DNA of 64,000 nucleotides, taken from the NCBI GenBank assembly GCA_000733355.1, contig JNVV01000038.1:214291-278290 (forward strand), given 5' to 3'. The DNA comes from Falciphora oryzae. Lineage: Eukaryota; Ascomycota; Sordariomycetes; Magnaporthales; Magnaporthaceae. The notes beneath the pieces are model-generated. The model made no database searches. It worked only from the letters and a program-made list of their open reading frames with translations, and was not told the origin of the DNA. Position 1 is the stretch's first letter. The number at the start of each line of letters is the position of its first letter. Positions 45,561-56,203 of the stretch are shown piece by piece. Position numbers and translations under genes: made by a program.

Positions 45561-46200
45561 GGAGGCAATCGCGAGGTGTCATTCTTTGGCTGCCCCAGGA
45601 GGAATTGTTGGGGATGAAGGGGAAAGGAAGGACAGAGAGAAGCGACGGAGACTAGTGAAGGGGGCAGAGGAAAACAGGACTCACCCGCCGGCCCAGCTGG
45701 AATGAACCATGGAAGAGAATCTTGTTCCCATGGTCAAACAGACGCTTCTTTCACAAACCCCACAGCACTACTGGGGCGATACTAGGGGGATAAAAGGGGA
45801 CTCGGGCGGGCTATCGGCTTGGAAGGTTTATGCAACGGCATGCAGCTGCGGATTCGGTGCCATCAATGCAGCAAAATAACACTATCAGCAAGGAATTGTG
45901 GTGTGGCCCGAAGTACCTGCCTGTCCTGTTGGTATAGATCCCCAAGAAAGGGATACAAAAAGCAACGAAATGCTGGAGACCTTGCTACCATGCGTGAGTG
46001 CATCTGCGCCCTCGTCAAAAAAAAAAAAAAAAAAAAAAAAAGCCTTGCAAAAACAGCACTGTCAATGTTTTGAGTCGACATCCATCCATTACCTTGCCCA
46101 TATTGTCCGGCTGACCGACACTCCAAACACCCACAAAACCAACCAGATCCAGGCTTCTGTCATCATCCCAACTCCATTCAAATGAGCACACCAAAAAGCT
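45561..46200. other. Intergenic region between convergent orphan and PARP genes
   Basis: 640 bases between facing stop codons, with a 25-base A run (46017-46041). Presumed 3' UTRs. No gene recognised. Confidence 0.45.
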
Positions 46201-48765
46201 TCACATCTTGACCCTGAGCAGGTACCGCAGCCGCACTTGCGAGACGTCATAGACGATGAACTCGTTGTACTGCAGGTACGCGCCCGGGACCTTGGTGGCG
46301 CCGGGCTTGACGCTGGTGTCGGGCATCGTAGTGCCCTCGAGGCTGGCGTGGACAGCGCCGGCGTCGCGCCACTTCTGGGGCCCAGTCTGGCCCTTGCCCC
46401 AGGTCGAGTACATGCCGTTCTTGTGCGCCTTCTCGCCGGCCTCGTAGTCAGCGTGGGTAAGCTCCTGAATCGGTTTGCCCAGCTCGGCCTCGCACAGCAG
46501 CAACAGGGCCTCGCCGCCCGAGATGTACGAGCAGCAGTAGTTGGCCGACTTGGACGACATGTCGGCCAGGTAGATGCCCTTGCCAAACATGTAGCCCGAC
46601 ACGGGGGCCTCGGGAGGCGCGATTCGGAGACCCTGACTAAGGATGCCTCCAAAGTTGGTGACGCGCGAGCCGTGCCAGAGCAGACGCCTGTCTTGAGGCG
46701 GACCAGCCAGCGGCGACTCCTTGTCGAACCGCTCGTGCTCTCCGGCACGCTCGATGCGGAAGATGTCCCTGACGGTGTAGTTGTGGCCGTGGGTCGCGCC
46801 GCGCGTGTCGTTGAGGTAGTCCTTGATCAGCTTGAACTCGTCGCTCGAGTTCTCGAGCGCCGTCATCTCCTCCAGGTTCAAGCCGTTGTACAGCTTGGTC
46901 AGAGGGTGGACCGGGTCGCGGGCTACCGCCTTATCCTTGCCCATGATGTTGCTGGCGTCCTTCATGTCGCTCAGACTCTCCAGGAGCTCGACCTCCTTCT
47001 TAAGAAGCGACTCCTCGCAGATGACGGGCGGACGGACGCGGCCAAACGCGTGGGGGATGACCGAGTAGTACGAGTTGGACAGGTGCTCGATCGCGCTGCC
47101 GGCGTTCATGCCGTACTCCGACTGGGCCAGAGAGGGGTTGTTCAGGAGGGCAGAGAGGTCCTTGAGCGCCTGGAAACCGCGGCTGATGGTCGATTTGCTC
47201 AGCTTACCGAGCGGCAGCTTGTTGGCGTCGTAGTTGAGCTCCGACATGGCGGCCGCAAAGTACTGCTGGTTGAAGATGAGCTTCATCAGGTCTTGGACCG
47301 GCTCCGCGAGCGAGCAGGTCGGCGGGACCCACTTGTCCTTGCCTTCCTCGCCGTCATCGTCGGCCATGACCTCATCCTCGTCGTCGGAATCTTCGTTATA
47401 GCTCCGCTCGACAAAAGTGTACTTCCCGACCTTGGGCGGGGCGAGGCGGTCCTCCCAGGAATGGCCAGACTTGTCCTTGAACTTCTTCTCGAACTGCTTG
47501 ATGGCGTCCGCCTCTGTGCCATTTCCGAGAACGGCCTTCTGGCCGAGCTCACCGACCCGGCCCCAGCGAGTCCACGTCTTGAAGTCTCCAGAACTGTCCC
47601 GGATAACCTGGACACGGTAGAATTTGTTGTTGTTGTTGCTCGCGTTGGTCTGATTGAGCGAGGCGTCCCAGATGTGGCCGTTGTCGTCGATGTAGACGGC
47701 GTAGCCGCTCATCAGACAGGCCTCGTCCAGGGGAACCTGCAGGTTCTTGGACCTGGCAATCTGCCCGTCTGCGGCGGGCTCCTTGTCGGCCCTGTCCTCC
47801 TTCTTGACCTTTGCCGCTGCCTTGGGTGCTGCTTTACCTTTGGCGGGCGCCAGAGCAGGCTTCGCGTCATCGGCAGAGTCAGCATCAGCGCCGTTGGTGG
47901 CTCCGTTGGAGGCACCCTTGGCGCCCTTCTTTGCTCGCTTTGCCTTTGGCTTGGCGTCCTCTTCGTCATCAGAGGCGGCAGCGGCAGTCGATGCACGTTT
48001 GGCGCCCGCCTTGGCCTTACCCTTAGGCTTGGCCTTCTTATCCTCATCGTCAGATGCGGCAGCAGAGGCAGTGGTAGAAGCAGCGCGTTTCGTGGCAGCC
48101 TTGCCCTTGGCTGCTTTTGCCTTGGGCTTGGGCTTGGGCTCCTCCTCCTCCTCCTCTTCCTCAGCCTCCGAAGCGGCGGCAGAGGCGGTGGTAGAAGCAG
48201 CGCGCTTGGGAGCAGCCTTGCCTTTGGTTGCCTTTCCCTTGGGCTTGGGCTTGGGCTTGGGCTTGGGCTTAGCTTCTGGCTCCTCCTCCTCCTCATCTTC
48301 CTCTGCCTCCGAAGCGGCGGCAGAGGCTGCGGCGGATGATGCAGCACTCTTGCCCTTGCCTTTGGCGGTCTTGGCGTTCGCATGTGACTTTTGCGACTGC
48401 GACTGGGCAGCGGTCTGGGCGGCATTGGCAGATTTGCCGACATCATAGGCCTTCTCCGGCTCGCGCTTGTTGTTGGCCTCACAGTCGACCAGCCAGCCGA
48501 AGCTGACAATGGGCAGGTCATTGGAGGTCGCGGCCTTGACTTTGGTGGTGTTGCGCAGGAAGTCGTGCTGCGTGGTGACGAGATGCGTCGTGGACTTGGT
48601 GACCGACGCCGAGACGGTGGCGCCGAGGCTGACGACCTTGGCCTTCGCGTCGGCCTGCGAGCAGTCAAAGGTGCCGCTCAGCGCGATGACGAGACCGTCG
48701 AGCGGCCCCGCGGGCGGTGCAGCTGTTGCCGCCGCAGCGGTTCTGGCGCTGCGCCTGGGAGGCAT
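46201..48765 (-). CDS. PARP: Poly(ADP-ribose) polymerase (BRCT-WGR-PARP)
   Basis: Single exon, 854 residues. Domains in order: BRCT (about 20-105; LDGLVIALSGTF, IVSFGWLVDC); a long Lys/Pro/Ala and Glu/Ser low-complexity linker (about 110-285); WGR (about 320-440; WTRWGRVGELGQK near 400); PARP regulatory helical domain (from about 483); and the ADP-ribosyl transferase domain (about 620-854). The catalytic H-Y-E triad is present in LLWHGSR, GIYLADMSSKSANYC and NEFIVYD. There are no zinc fingers; filamentous-fungal PARPs carry BRCT in their place. Known fungal PARPs act in DNA damage response and ageing. The start is taken at 48765 (MPPRRSARTA), because the open frame upstream crosses a 31-base A run and is leader sequence. 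Confidence 0.95.
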   Translation of the reverse strand: MPPRRSARTAAAATAAPPAGPLDGLVIALSGTFDCSQADAKAKVVSLGATVSASVTKSTTHLVTTQHDFLRNTTKVKAATSNDLPIVSFGWLVDCEANNKREPEKAYDVGKSANAAQTAAQSQSQKSHANAKTAKGKGKSAASSAAASAAASEAEEDEEEEEPEAKPKPKPKPKPKGKATKGKAAPKRAASTTASAAASEAEEEEEEEEPKPKPKAKAAKGKAATKRAASTTASAAASDDEDKKAKPKGKAKAGAKRASTAAAASDDEEDAKPKAKRAKKGAKGASNGATNGADADSADDAKPALAPAKGKAAPKAAAKVKKEDRADKEPAADGQIARSKNLQVPLDEACLMSGYAVYIDDNGHIWDASLNQTNASNNNNKFYRVQVIRDSSGDFKTWTRWGRVGELGQKAVLGNGTEADAIKQFEKKFKDKSGHSWEDRLAPPKVGKYTFVERSYNEDSDDEDEVMADDDGEEGKDKWVPPTCSLAEPVQDLMKLIFNQQYFAAAMSELNYDANKLPLGKLSKSTISRGFQALKDLSALLNNPSLAQSEYGMNAGSAIEHLSNSYYSVIPHAFGRVRPPVICEESLLKKEVELLESLSDMKDASNIMGKDKAVARDPVHPLTKLYNGLNLEEMTALENSSDEFKLIKDYLNDTRGATHGHNYTVRDIFRIERAGEHERFDKESPLAGPPQDRRLLWHGSRVTNFGGILSQGLRIAPPEAPVSGYMFGKGIYLADMSSKSANYCCSYISGGEALLLLCEAELGKPIQELTHADYEAGEKAHKNGMYSTWGKGQTGPQKWRDAGAVHASLEGTTMPDTSVKPGATKVPGAYLQYNEFIVYDVSQVRLRYLLRVKM
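47930..48330 (-). repeat. Degenerate coding repeats in the PARP linker
   Basis: The linker contains repeated blocks of the form (KP)n-KGKA-KGKAA-KRAASTTASAAAS followed by an acidic run, seen twice nearly intact and a third time in shortened form. Six-base KP/PK-encoding units (gcttgg on the plus strand) are tandem at about 48120-48140 and 48238-48270. Confidence 0.8.
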
Positions 48766-48922
48766 CTTGGCTGTGGAGACGACTGGAGCCGCGGAGAATT
48801 GGGGATGGAGAATAAAGGAGAAATGGAGGGACGATGGAACTGTGAATTGACGCGACAACGCCCTACTCGGGGTGAACGAGGGAGATTGGAGGGGGGATAA
48901 TGACCGGAGATGAAGGGGACGC

Positions 48923-48956
<34 letters not shown>

Positions 48957-49474
48957 AGAAAAGTCGAAAAAGGTTCTTCCCGCGCCTGTTTATGTTGGGT
49001 TTGAATTCCCCCGTCAGGCCATGCGCCCCTTCAGCTGGACGCCAAGCTCCCAGGGGCTGCGGGTTCGGAAGGTGCAGGGGGCGTGCGCAGGCAACAACGG
49101 CATCGCTCCACTTTCCAGGCTGAATGACGGGAAACTCTCGCCCTCTCACGTGAGTGCTGCCTGTTTTGGTGGAGCTGGATGGCTGGCCGCGCTTTTCCTG
49201 GTGAACTCATCGCGGCGGTCTGAGATAGAAATAGAGTCGATGGCTCCCAGCCATTGATTTTTCGCGAATGCGTCCCATGCGACACGACATTCCCTATGGC
49301 GCACAGTCCCGCCAGTTCCAATCATCCGAGGAACAGCGCGTCATGTGCAACATTCGGTCAAGATTTTACGCTTGCGATCATGCAAATCTGATTGTGCTAC
49401 CGACCCTTGAGGAGCTGCTCGTGAAACTTGTTCGAGACGCACCTTTTTTGTAGTAGGGCTCGCAGATACAGTAT
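48766..49474. other. Intergenic region upstream of PARP
   Basis: 709 bases between the tandem carotenoid-oxygenase and PARP genes, both on the minus strand. A 31-base A run (48925-48955, poly-T in the PARP leader) lies 160 bases ahead of the PARP ATG. No other gene seen. Confidence 0.5.
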
Positions 49475-51412
49475 CTAACAAGTCGTTACATGCTGCCCGT
49501 GGAAGCCAATCCCAACGGCGAAGTTGCACTCTGCCCTCCCGAGCTCTCTCATTGTCCTCGCGTCCAAGCAGAGGAGGTAGCTCCGCCTGTTGTGGCCGTC
49601 TAGAACCACGCTCAGCAGGACGCCGTCGTCCTCTTCGTTCTCCCGGCCTCTGTCGGCTCTGGGCCGCGGAACAAAAACGGCCTCGCCGGGGGTGTGGCCC
49701 GGCGGACCCTCCCAGAGCACCGCCTCGCGCGTCCGCGTGTCCGTCTTGACGATGCCGTCCAGGAACGTGCTCAGCCCGCGGTGGGCCAGCCCGTACACGA
49801 ACCTGTGCTGCCGGCACGCGTACTCCGGGTTGATGGTTGGCAGCTCCCCGGCGTGCGGCGTGGGGATGCAGAGCTCTGGCTCGACCTTCGCCACCTCGTC
49901 AACCGCCCTCGGCCTCCTCCCCTTGCCCGCCCCGACCATCATCGGCAGCCGGAACCGCGTCAGCGCCGGGAACGAGCCGTGCTTGGCCCAGAACGCCTCG
50001 CCCTTGCCGTCACGGTCCAGCAGCACGTCGTAGTAGAACGCCTTGAGGATGCTGGTGTCCCTGTACGACACCATCTCGCAGACCACGTCGCCCGTCTTCT
50101 CGTCCTCGTACGCGTTGGTCGAGTGGAAGAAGAAGCCGGCGTCCGACGTGAACTGGGCCACCACCCCCCTGCCGCCCCGCCGGTCGACCACGTACCACCG
50201 GCAGCGCTCGGCGGGGTCGAACGGCGCCATCGCATCCAGGAGGTTGCCCTCGAGGAGGATCTTGAGCCCGTCGAGCGGGAAGTGCGTCGTTGGCACGCAC
50301 ACCACCACGTAGTTGCCCGTGATGAAGGAGCTGTGGATGTACGCCAGCTTGGCCTGGAACTTGGCGAGGATCGACGTCTTGCCCGTCAACGCGCTGACTT
50401 GGAACACGCGGTAGTTGTCCTTGAGCGGGCCCGTGTCCTGGTTGATGTTGAAGCAGTCACCCGACTCGGGGTCGGTCAGCCAGTGTGCGGGCGCCATCTT
50501 GCCCGTCAGGGATGGGTGGAGGTCGGAGGGCTTGACGAGCCTGATCTGCTCCAGCGTCTGCCGGTTAACCTCGGACAACACAGCGGCATCAGTCGTCAAT
50601 ATGGCCGTCTCTTGTCCATGTCCCCGGGCGAGCGCCGCGCCCAAGGCGGCAGAGCCGGCGTGGACGGTGACGCAGATGTTGTTGTACGTCTCGGCCTTGC
50701 GGTAGAACATGGACTGGATCTTCCCAAACATGCCCACGCACGGGTCGGCGCGCTGCGCGAACGATATGCCGTCGATGACACCCTTGGCCTTGATCTCGTT
50801 CGCCATGTCCTCACATTGTCGGCGGGACGAGTAGAAAACCCTGACGCCAGAGTCGTCTTGGCTGCCCTTGATGCCGCTGCTGCTGCCCTCCCCGGCAACG
50901 ATGTCGAACCGGTGCGTGTGTGCGAGCCCGTCGAACCAGTGCGAGACGTGGAACGTGCCCGACTTTCCGTCCTCTACTTTGCAGCCGGCCGGACCGGTGC
51001 GGTACAGCGAGCCGGCCGCCCACGCGGGGATCTTTCCCTTGATCTCGAGCTCGATGGGGCCCCTCTGCTCGGTCAGGCCGTCAAACTGCGGAAGCGGGGG
51101 GTCAGTCAGCAGGCCCTCCCACGGCCGATATGGGAGGGGAGGCTGTCAACTCACGCCCGCGTCGTTTGGCCACTCCTTGTATGCCTTATTTTCCAGGTTC
51201 CTTCGAAGCTCCTGGGCATCGGCGGCCTCCTTGCCAACCCCTCTCTTCCTCGCTGTCTCGATGCCAGTGGATTTAGCCTCGCTCAGGGTTGCTCTCTCGG
51301 ATTTGTCGTAGCGCCTCGAAGACTCAGACTCCTGCCTCAAAATTGCAGTGCACCCTATTGCAAGGGGTAGGCCGAAGTAAATGGCGCCTCGTCGAAGCCA
51401 GAGAGCCCCCAT
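49475..51412 (-). CDS. Carotenoid/stilbene cleavage oxygenase family protein (RPE65-like)
   Basis: Two exons, 51155-51412 and 49475-51085, give 622 residues. The intron (51086-51154, GTGAGT...CGCAG) joins NDAG to FDGLTEQRGPIELEIKGKIP, the usual opening of the propeller, followed by PAWAAGSLYRTGPAG and HVSHWFDGLAHTHRF. The four iron-binding His are recognisable: MAPAHWLTD, AYIHSSFIT, FFFHSTNAYED and GFHGQHVTTC. The enzyme therefore should be active. The family splits carotenoids, apocarotenoids or stilbenes with oxygen; which substrate is not readable here, and no carotenoid synthesis genes are nearby. The first 25 residues (ALWLRRGAIYFGLPLAIGCTAIL) are hydrophobic and may be a membrane anchor, followed by a charged helix. 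The C-terminus is close to the last His, as normal. Confidence 0.9.
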
Positions 51413-51478
51413 TCTAGGGGTAGCTGTTATGTTCGTGGGACGGCGTGAAAATATTTCTTGCTGCGGGCCGCTCTTGCC

Positions 51479-51562
51479 NNNNNNNNNNNNNNNNNNNNNN
51501 NNNNNNNNNNNNNNNNNNNNNNNNNNNNNNNNNNNNNNNNNNNNNNNNNNNNNNNNNNNNNN
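51479..51562. other. Assembly gap (84 N)
   Basis: Run of N in the region between the carotenoid-oxygenase start (51412) and the end of the F-box gene (51779). The flanks (51413-51478 and 51563-51778) show no gene; they must hold the oxygenase promoter. Confidence 0.98.
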
Positions 51563-51778
51563 GGGGGACCACCCGAGCTAGCACTGCCGTCATACCCCAT
51601 GCTCTATATGTTTTTCCGGGGTTTTTTTTCCTATCCCCTTCTCCCCCGTCCTCCCCTGTAGAAAAAAGCCATGCCCACTTCATCTCCGTGAAGACCATTT
51701 GACATTCCCCTTTATCCGCACCCGGTCGTACTCGGAAGGTTCGAAATCGTGACCGAAGCCTCTACAATACTCGCGCTT

Positions 51779-53288
51779 TCATTTATCATGTCCGGATCCC
51801 ATGCAGTCGGGCAAGGTGGTCTTCCCTTTAACCCCGTAGTAGATACCACCAGGTATGTCGCCGAGCGCGCAGCCCATCGCTGTCGCATCGCCCAGCGCGA
51901 CACGTCCCAGGGCGTACCGCACGCCGTGCTGGTGGAACTTCGATCTAAGAAGCCACTCGCGTTCCTCGTCCACGGGCGGCTCGGTGGTCTTCAGTCTGCC
52001 GTCTCCGTGGCGAGCGCGGAACTGGAACCTACCGCCGTGCTCGTCCGTGATCTTTATGGCGTAGCTGTCCCACTCGCAGCCATCCTGGCACGGGTAGTTG
52101 ACGCTTTCTTCAGGCAGCCTGTCGGGGAGGTTCCTGGGCAGAGGGCAGAAGAAGACTGGCGCTTCGATACCCCGATGTTCATCCGAGAACGGTCGAGCGT
52201 GAACGCTTCCAGGTTGGGGAACATGTCCCGCACGGCGGATAGAGCATAGCGCCATGTGCCACTGCCCAAACCGTCGTGGGGGTGACATTGTCAAAGTGCA
52301 GTGACCGAAGATACCGGCTGTCCAGTCGAGAGAGCACAAGCAGCACATCCTCCAGCGGTGCGTGAACGTCGCCATGGCTCTTCGTCCCCCACTCCTCGGC
52401 CACCTCGAAATGGCGAATGCGGGCCGGGAACCTGGCCGACTCGCCCGCCTCCCGGAAGTGCTGGCAGATGGCGGGGAAGGCACGACCGAAGCACAGCCTG
52501 CTGAGGCTGTCGGCCCAGAAAACCAGGTCACAGATGAGGCGTGAAGGTGAGGCCGTCTGGCCCGGGACATCAAGGGCGGTGACTTTGATGTCGAGCGTGT
52601 TGAGGTCGGCGGCCCAGCGCTGCCTAAACGTAGCCGCCCGTTGAAGGTCTCCAGGCGGGAGCAGGTTTGGTTGAGCATGGTGTCGAGGGCTCAGCGTCTC
52701 TCTGAAAGTTATATGCCAAGACCGGATAGGGGGCGACGGGTGCCCGCCAGGGTCAGCGACCAGGGTAAGGAAAATGGCAATGGCATCTGTGGCATACAGC
52801 CACTCGGGTACAAACGACTGCTGTTTGACCCGGACGCCCGAATTCCAGTCGTTCAGCACGAAAGAGCCGCAGTTCGGGAAGGCCGTGCGGATCTGGCCGA
52901 GCAGCGCCTGGCCGGTAGGCGAGGCCAGGTCGAGGCGGTCGTCCCCGGCTCGGGTCCAGTCGTGCTCGTAGCCTGGACACACGTAGCCGGGATGCTCATA
53001 CTCCTCAAGCTCTTCCTCAGGGACTGGAATGACTAGACTCCAGGGTGAAATCCTCAGCATACGCACGTGGTGGTGAGTGGAATCGACGCCTGCGACGCAG
53101 GAAAGCCTGGCCAGATTAGGGCGGGTGAGGTTTACTTCGACGGTGCTGAAATAGGCAGCTCCGAAGGCTTTAGCGGCAGCAGAAGCAAGGCCGCGGCTAG
53201 CTAGTCGCACAGCGAGCAGATCCTTCTCGTCTAGATACGATACGACCTCTTCGAGAAGTTCAGGAATGAATGATTTTATAATCGACAT
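51779..53288 (-). pseudogene. F-box protein gene with two frame changes
   Basis: The N-terminus MSIIKSFIPELLEEVVSYLD...KDLLAVRLASRGLASAA is an F-box, the part that binds Skp1 in SCF ubiquitin ligases. A long Trp/Leu-rich region of the sort seen in expanded fungal F-box families follows, up to RYLRSLHFDNV near 52270. From there the family-like sequence continues in another frame (GTWRYALSAVRDMFPNLEAF, about 52250-52155). It then moves to a third frame (FFCPLPRNLPDRLPEESVNY to the stop at 51779). As read, the first frame stops at 52179 after 369 residues. No intron signals explain the changes. Either two small indels inactivated the C-terminus or the assembly has errors. Target protein unknown. 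Confidence 0.65.
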
Positions 53289-53561
53289 CGTTCACTCGCG
53301 TGGGCCTAGTGCCTTGGCAAGAAGACACCATCATTGACAGCCATACGAAGGGAGCATGAAGGGGGTGGAAATTAGGGGAGAGTTGAGCTATAAGGGAAAG
53401 TGTACAAAGTCTAGTACCTACCTATCATTTCATTGTTATTGGTAAGTAGGAGCCGCATGTGACGTAGCAACCAGGTCTCTGTGGAGAAGAAACATGCCGA
53501 AGCCATCTCTTTCGAAATAGGTATTTGTAATTATTTTAATGAATAAGCAGCAGCTTTGGTG

Positions 53562-55169
53562 CTATACCACAGCTGTGGCGGTACCATCCTCCTCCCCGTC
53601 GCTCCGCCGCGCCGCCTCCAGCTTCTCCCTCCTCTCCCCCCACGCCTGCAGCGCCGGTATGGCAAAACCAGTCCACAGCGTCAGAGCGACGACGAAGGCG
53701 AGCCCGCTCGGCCAGCCGTGCGTGCTCTCGAAGAAGGGTGCCTGTGAGCTCGGGAACTGTGCCTGCTGGAACGGCGTGACCACGGCCCCGCCCACGCACG
53801 TCATGAACCCCAGGATGAAGGCGCGCTTCTGCTGGTCGCCGCCGCACGTCTCGTTGGTCCACCCGGCCAGCAGCGGCGTGAAGCAGCCGTAGACGCCGCA
53901 CCCTATGAACGCCACCATGAGCAGCGCGTGCGGGGCGGCGCGGCCGACGGTCAGGACCGCGAAGCAGGCGGTCAGCAGCGAGCCGACGGCAAGGCACACG
54001 GGGCCCCTTCGGCCCAGCTTGTCGGCGACGTAGCCCGTCGTCAGCATGGTGCAGAAGTTGACGGCGCCGATGGCGGTCGGGATGCTGTTGATCTGCGGCA
54101 CGCTGAACAGGCCCGTCGACTTGAGGTACAGCGTGAAGAACTGCATGACAAAGTTGCCCGCCGTCAGCGACCACAGCGCGTACCCGCCCACGAACGCGTA
54201 CACCTGCCATGACGTGAAGATGCGCCGCACCACGGTCCAGTCCATCTTGCCGACGGGCGTACGCCCTTCCTCGTCGATCCGCTCGCGCGCCCGCTGCTTC
54301 TCCCAGTCGCTGAGGTAGAAGGCGTGCGTGGTGTGGGGCGTGTCCGGGAAGCAGATGACGCCGTAGATGGCGACTGGCACGGCCAGGACGAAGTCGAAGA
54401 TGAAGAGCCAGCGCCACGCGGACATGCCGCCTTTCCCCTCCATTCCCGTGTACAGAGCGGCCTGGAGGTAGCCAGAAAACATCTGGCCAAGGACACCGCT
54501 GATGACGAAGAGAGCCGAGCGGCGGGCCAGCTCCGACTTTCGGTACCAACAACCTAGGGTATAGGTGATGCCTGGCCACGCAGCGCTCTCGAAGAGACCG
54601 ATGAAGAAGCGCAACACGTAGAACTGTGCCGACGTGTGGCACTTGTACATAAACAGAACAAACAGCGACCATGTCATCAGGCAGGTCGACAGCCAGATGC
54701 GCGGCGGTACGACTGTGATGATGAGGTTGGCGAAGGAGGCGCCGACGAGGGTACCGATGGTGAAGAAGGTGTTCATCCATGACAACTCGTTTCCGGGCCC
54801 GAAGCCGAGCTCTTCCTGCATGCCCGAGGCATATGCGTTGGTAACGTTGTTCTGGTCGAGCCACTTGATGAAGAAGACGAGGCACGAGTAGCTGAGGAGG
54901 AACCAGTCCAGCTTGAAGATCAGCCGTTTCTCCTCGGCCGAAGTTCCCGGCTCGTGCCAGTGGAGCCAGCCGCCGCTTTTCGTCTTTTTGGCATCAGACA
55001 GTTGAGAGATGAGCGCAGTGGATAACGCAGTGGCGGGCGACTTTTGCTCGTTGCTCTTGATGCTCACTTCGCCATGCCCGGGTTGGGGCTCTGCGTCCGA
55101 GTCTGGGAGTGAGCCGCTCGGGGCTGTGGCGTGGGCTTCTGCCTTTCCCGTATCTTTGGTATTAGCCAT
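53562..55169 (-). CDS. MFS permease of the anion:cation symporter (Dal5/Fen2/Tna1-like) family
   Basis: Single exon, 535 residues. A polar N-terminus of about 85 residues precedes the first span (LDWFLLSYSCLVFFIKWLDQ). Family marks are DQNNVTNAYASGMQEEL after span 1, the FFIGLFESAAWPGITYTLG block in span 4, and GYVADKLGRRGP in the loop after span 8. About twelve spans can be counted. Known members carry carboxylated nitrogen compounds such as allantoate, nicotinate, pantothenate or biotin precursors, driven by protons at the plasma membrane. The substrate cannot be read from sequence. Divergent from the 5-oxoprolinase gene with 1.0 kb between starts, suggesting it may import that enzyme's substrate or a precursor (inference). 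Confidence 0.9.
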   Translation of the reverse strand: MANTKDTGKAEAHATAPSGSLPDSDAEPQPGHGEVSIKSNEQKSPATALSTALISQLSDAKKTKSGGWLHWHEPGTSAEEKRLIFKLDWFLLSYSCLVFFIKWLDQNNVTNAYASGMQEELGFGPGNELSWMNTFFTIGTLVGASFANLIITVVPPRIWLSTCLMTWSLFVLFMYKCHTSAQFYVLRFFIGLFESAAWPGITYTLGCWYRKSELARRSALFVISGVLGQMFSGYLQAALYTGMEGKGGMSAWRWLFIFDFVLAVPVAIYGVICFPDTPHTTHAFYLSDWEKQRARERIDEEGRTPVGKMDWTVVRRIFTSWQVYAFVGGYALWSLTAGNFVMQFFTLYLKSTGLFSVPQINSIPTAIGAVNFCTMLTTGYVADKLGRRGPVCLAVGSLLTACFAVLTVGRAAPHALLMVAFIGCGVYGCFTPLLAGWTNETCGGDQQKRAFILGFMTCVGGAVVTPFQQAQFPSSQAPFFESTHGWPSGLAFVVALTLWTGFAIPALQAWGERREKLEAARRSDGEEDGTATAVV

Positions 55170-56203
55170 TCCGTCGACGTTCTCTCCAGGGTAGTAGTGG
55201 CGAGAACTTGTTTGTTGAAGTGTTGACTCTGACAGACGCAGGTCAACCTATCCCTGACGCGGTGACGCGCCTGGATGGCTTCACATTTATTTATGTTTCT
55301 TTTCGGCACCGTCCGCTCTGGTACCCTGGATCTCCTAGCTAAGATCCCTGGGGAAATTATTCCCCTTCAATGGCCGCATCGCCATGTCGAATACCCCCAC
55401 GTATCGATCACGCAATCGACCCCAGCCGTCGCATTTCCTCCCGGTGGAGAGGGGTTTGCGGGGCTGATAACGGGAGTCGTCCCGTGAGTCCACATTGGAT
55501 TGTCGGGCTCATCCCGACCTACGTCTCCCATTATGGGGGGATGTTCAATTTCATGCCCGATTTCGGACGCGTAGGCGCCTGCTTTTGGAAGTCAGACTTA
55601 ATATCACGGCCCAGGGGCCGGGTGGCTGGGACTCCCAACCCACGTGGGCGCCTTGAACCCCGATCCACTGATGCCATCCGCCATCGATGGTGTAAGAATA
55701 CTCGCATAGTATCGGCGGCATGAAAGAAAGATTGGCGAAAGCTGTAAATAACCTTTAGTCCAATGGCCGCCATGCTTGAGTCCTATTCTTAACGAACACG
55801 GTTGTGGTGAAGTTTCCAAGCCTAGTTATCTCAAGTTGTCCACATACACATGCCTATATGTTCGCTGCCGTCGGAGGATCACTAAGCCATGCTCAGTTAG
55901 CAGATGCTCGTATTTGTTATCTGTCCGGTAGGGTTGTGGCGAGAATCAGTCCGAGATCGGGCAAACCCCGACCCCCGCTTGGCCCACTGATGATGGTGGC
56001 TGCGGCGGCGCTCGCAAGGGACATGGGTTGATGCTAGGCCCGACTGCCGAAGCCCTAGCAAGGACGACATGCAAAAGTTGCTGTGATAGTCGCCAGCCTA
56101 GAAAACCACGCTGGACAACCATTCATTGCAACAACAGCCCATCAGGGATAAACAAGGGGTTAGAAACAAAGCGGTTGCGGCCGTTGGTGATAAGTCCGAA
56201 GCA
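55170..56203. promoter_or_regulatory. Divergent promoter of permease and 5-oxoprolinase, with GATA-type motifs
   Basis: 1.03 kb between two start codons. HGATAR motifs (sites for AreA/NIT2-type nitrogen regulators) occur at 55465 (TGATAA), 55826 and 55917 (TTATCT) and 56188 (TGATAA, 10 bases ahead of the 5-oxoprolinase ATG). Four sites is only slightly above random expectation, so regulation is a suggestion. No gene lies here. Confidence 0.45.

Noticed and set aside
46237..48339. 700-codon antisense ORF across PARP
   Set aside because: Shadow ORF caused by codon bias on the coding strand; low-complexity Leu/Gly product.
49694..51370. 558-codon ORF antisense to the carotenoid oxygenase
   Set aside because: Mirror of the real gene; runs across its intron and has no domain.
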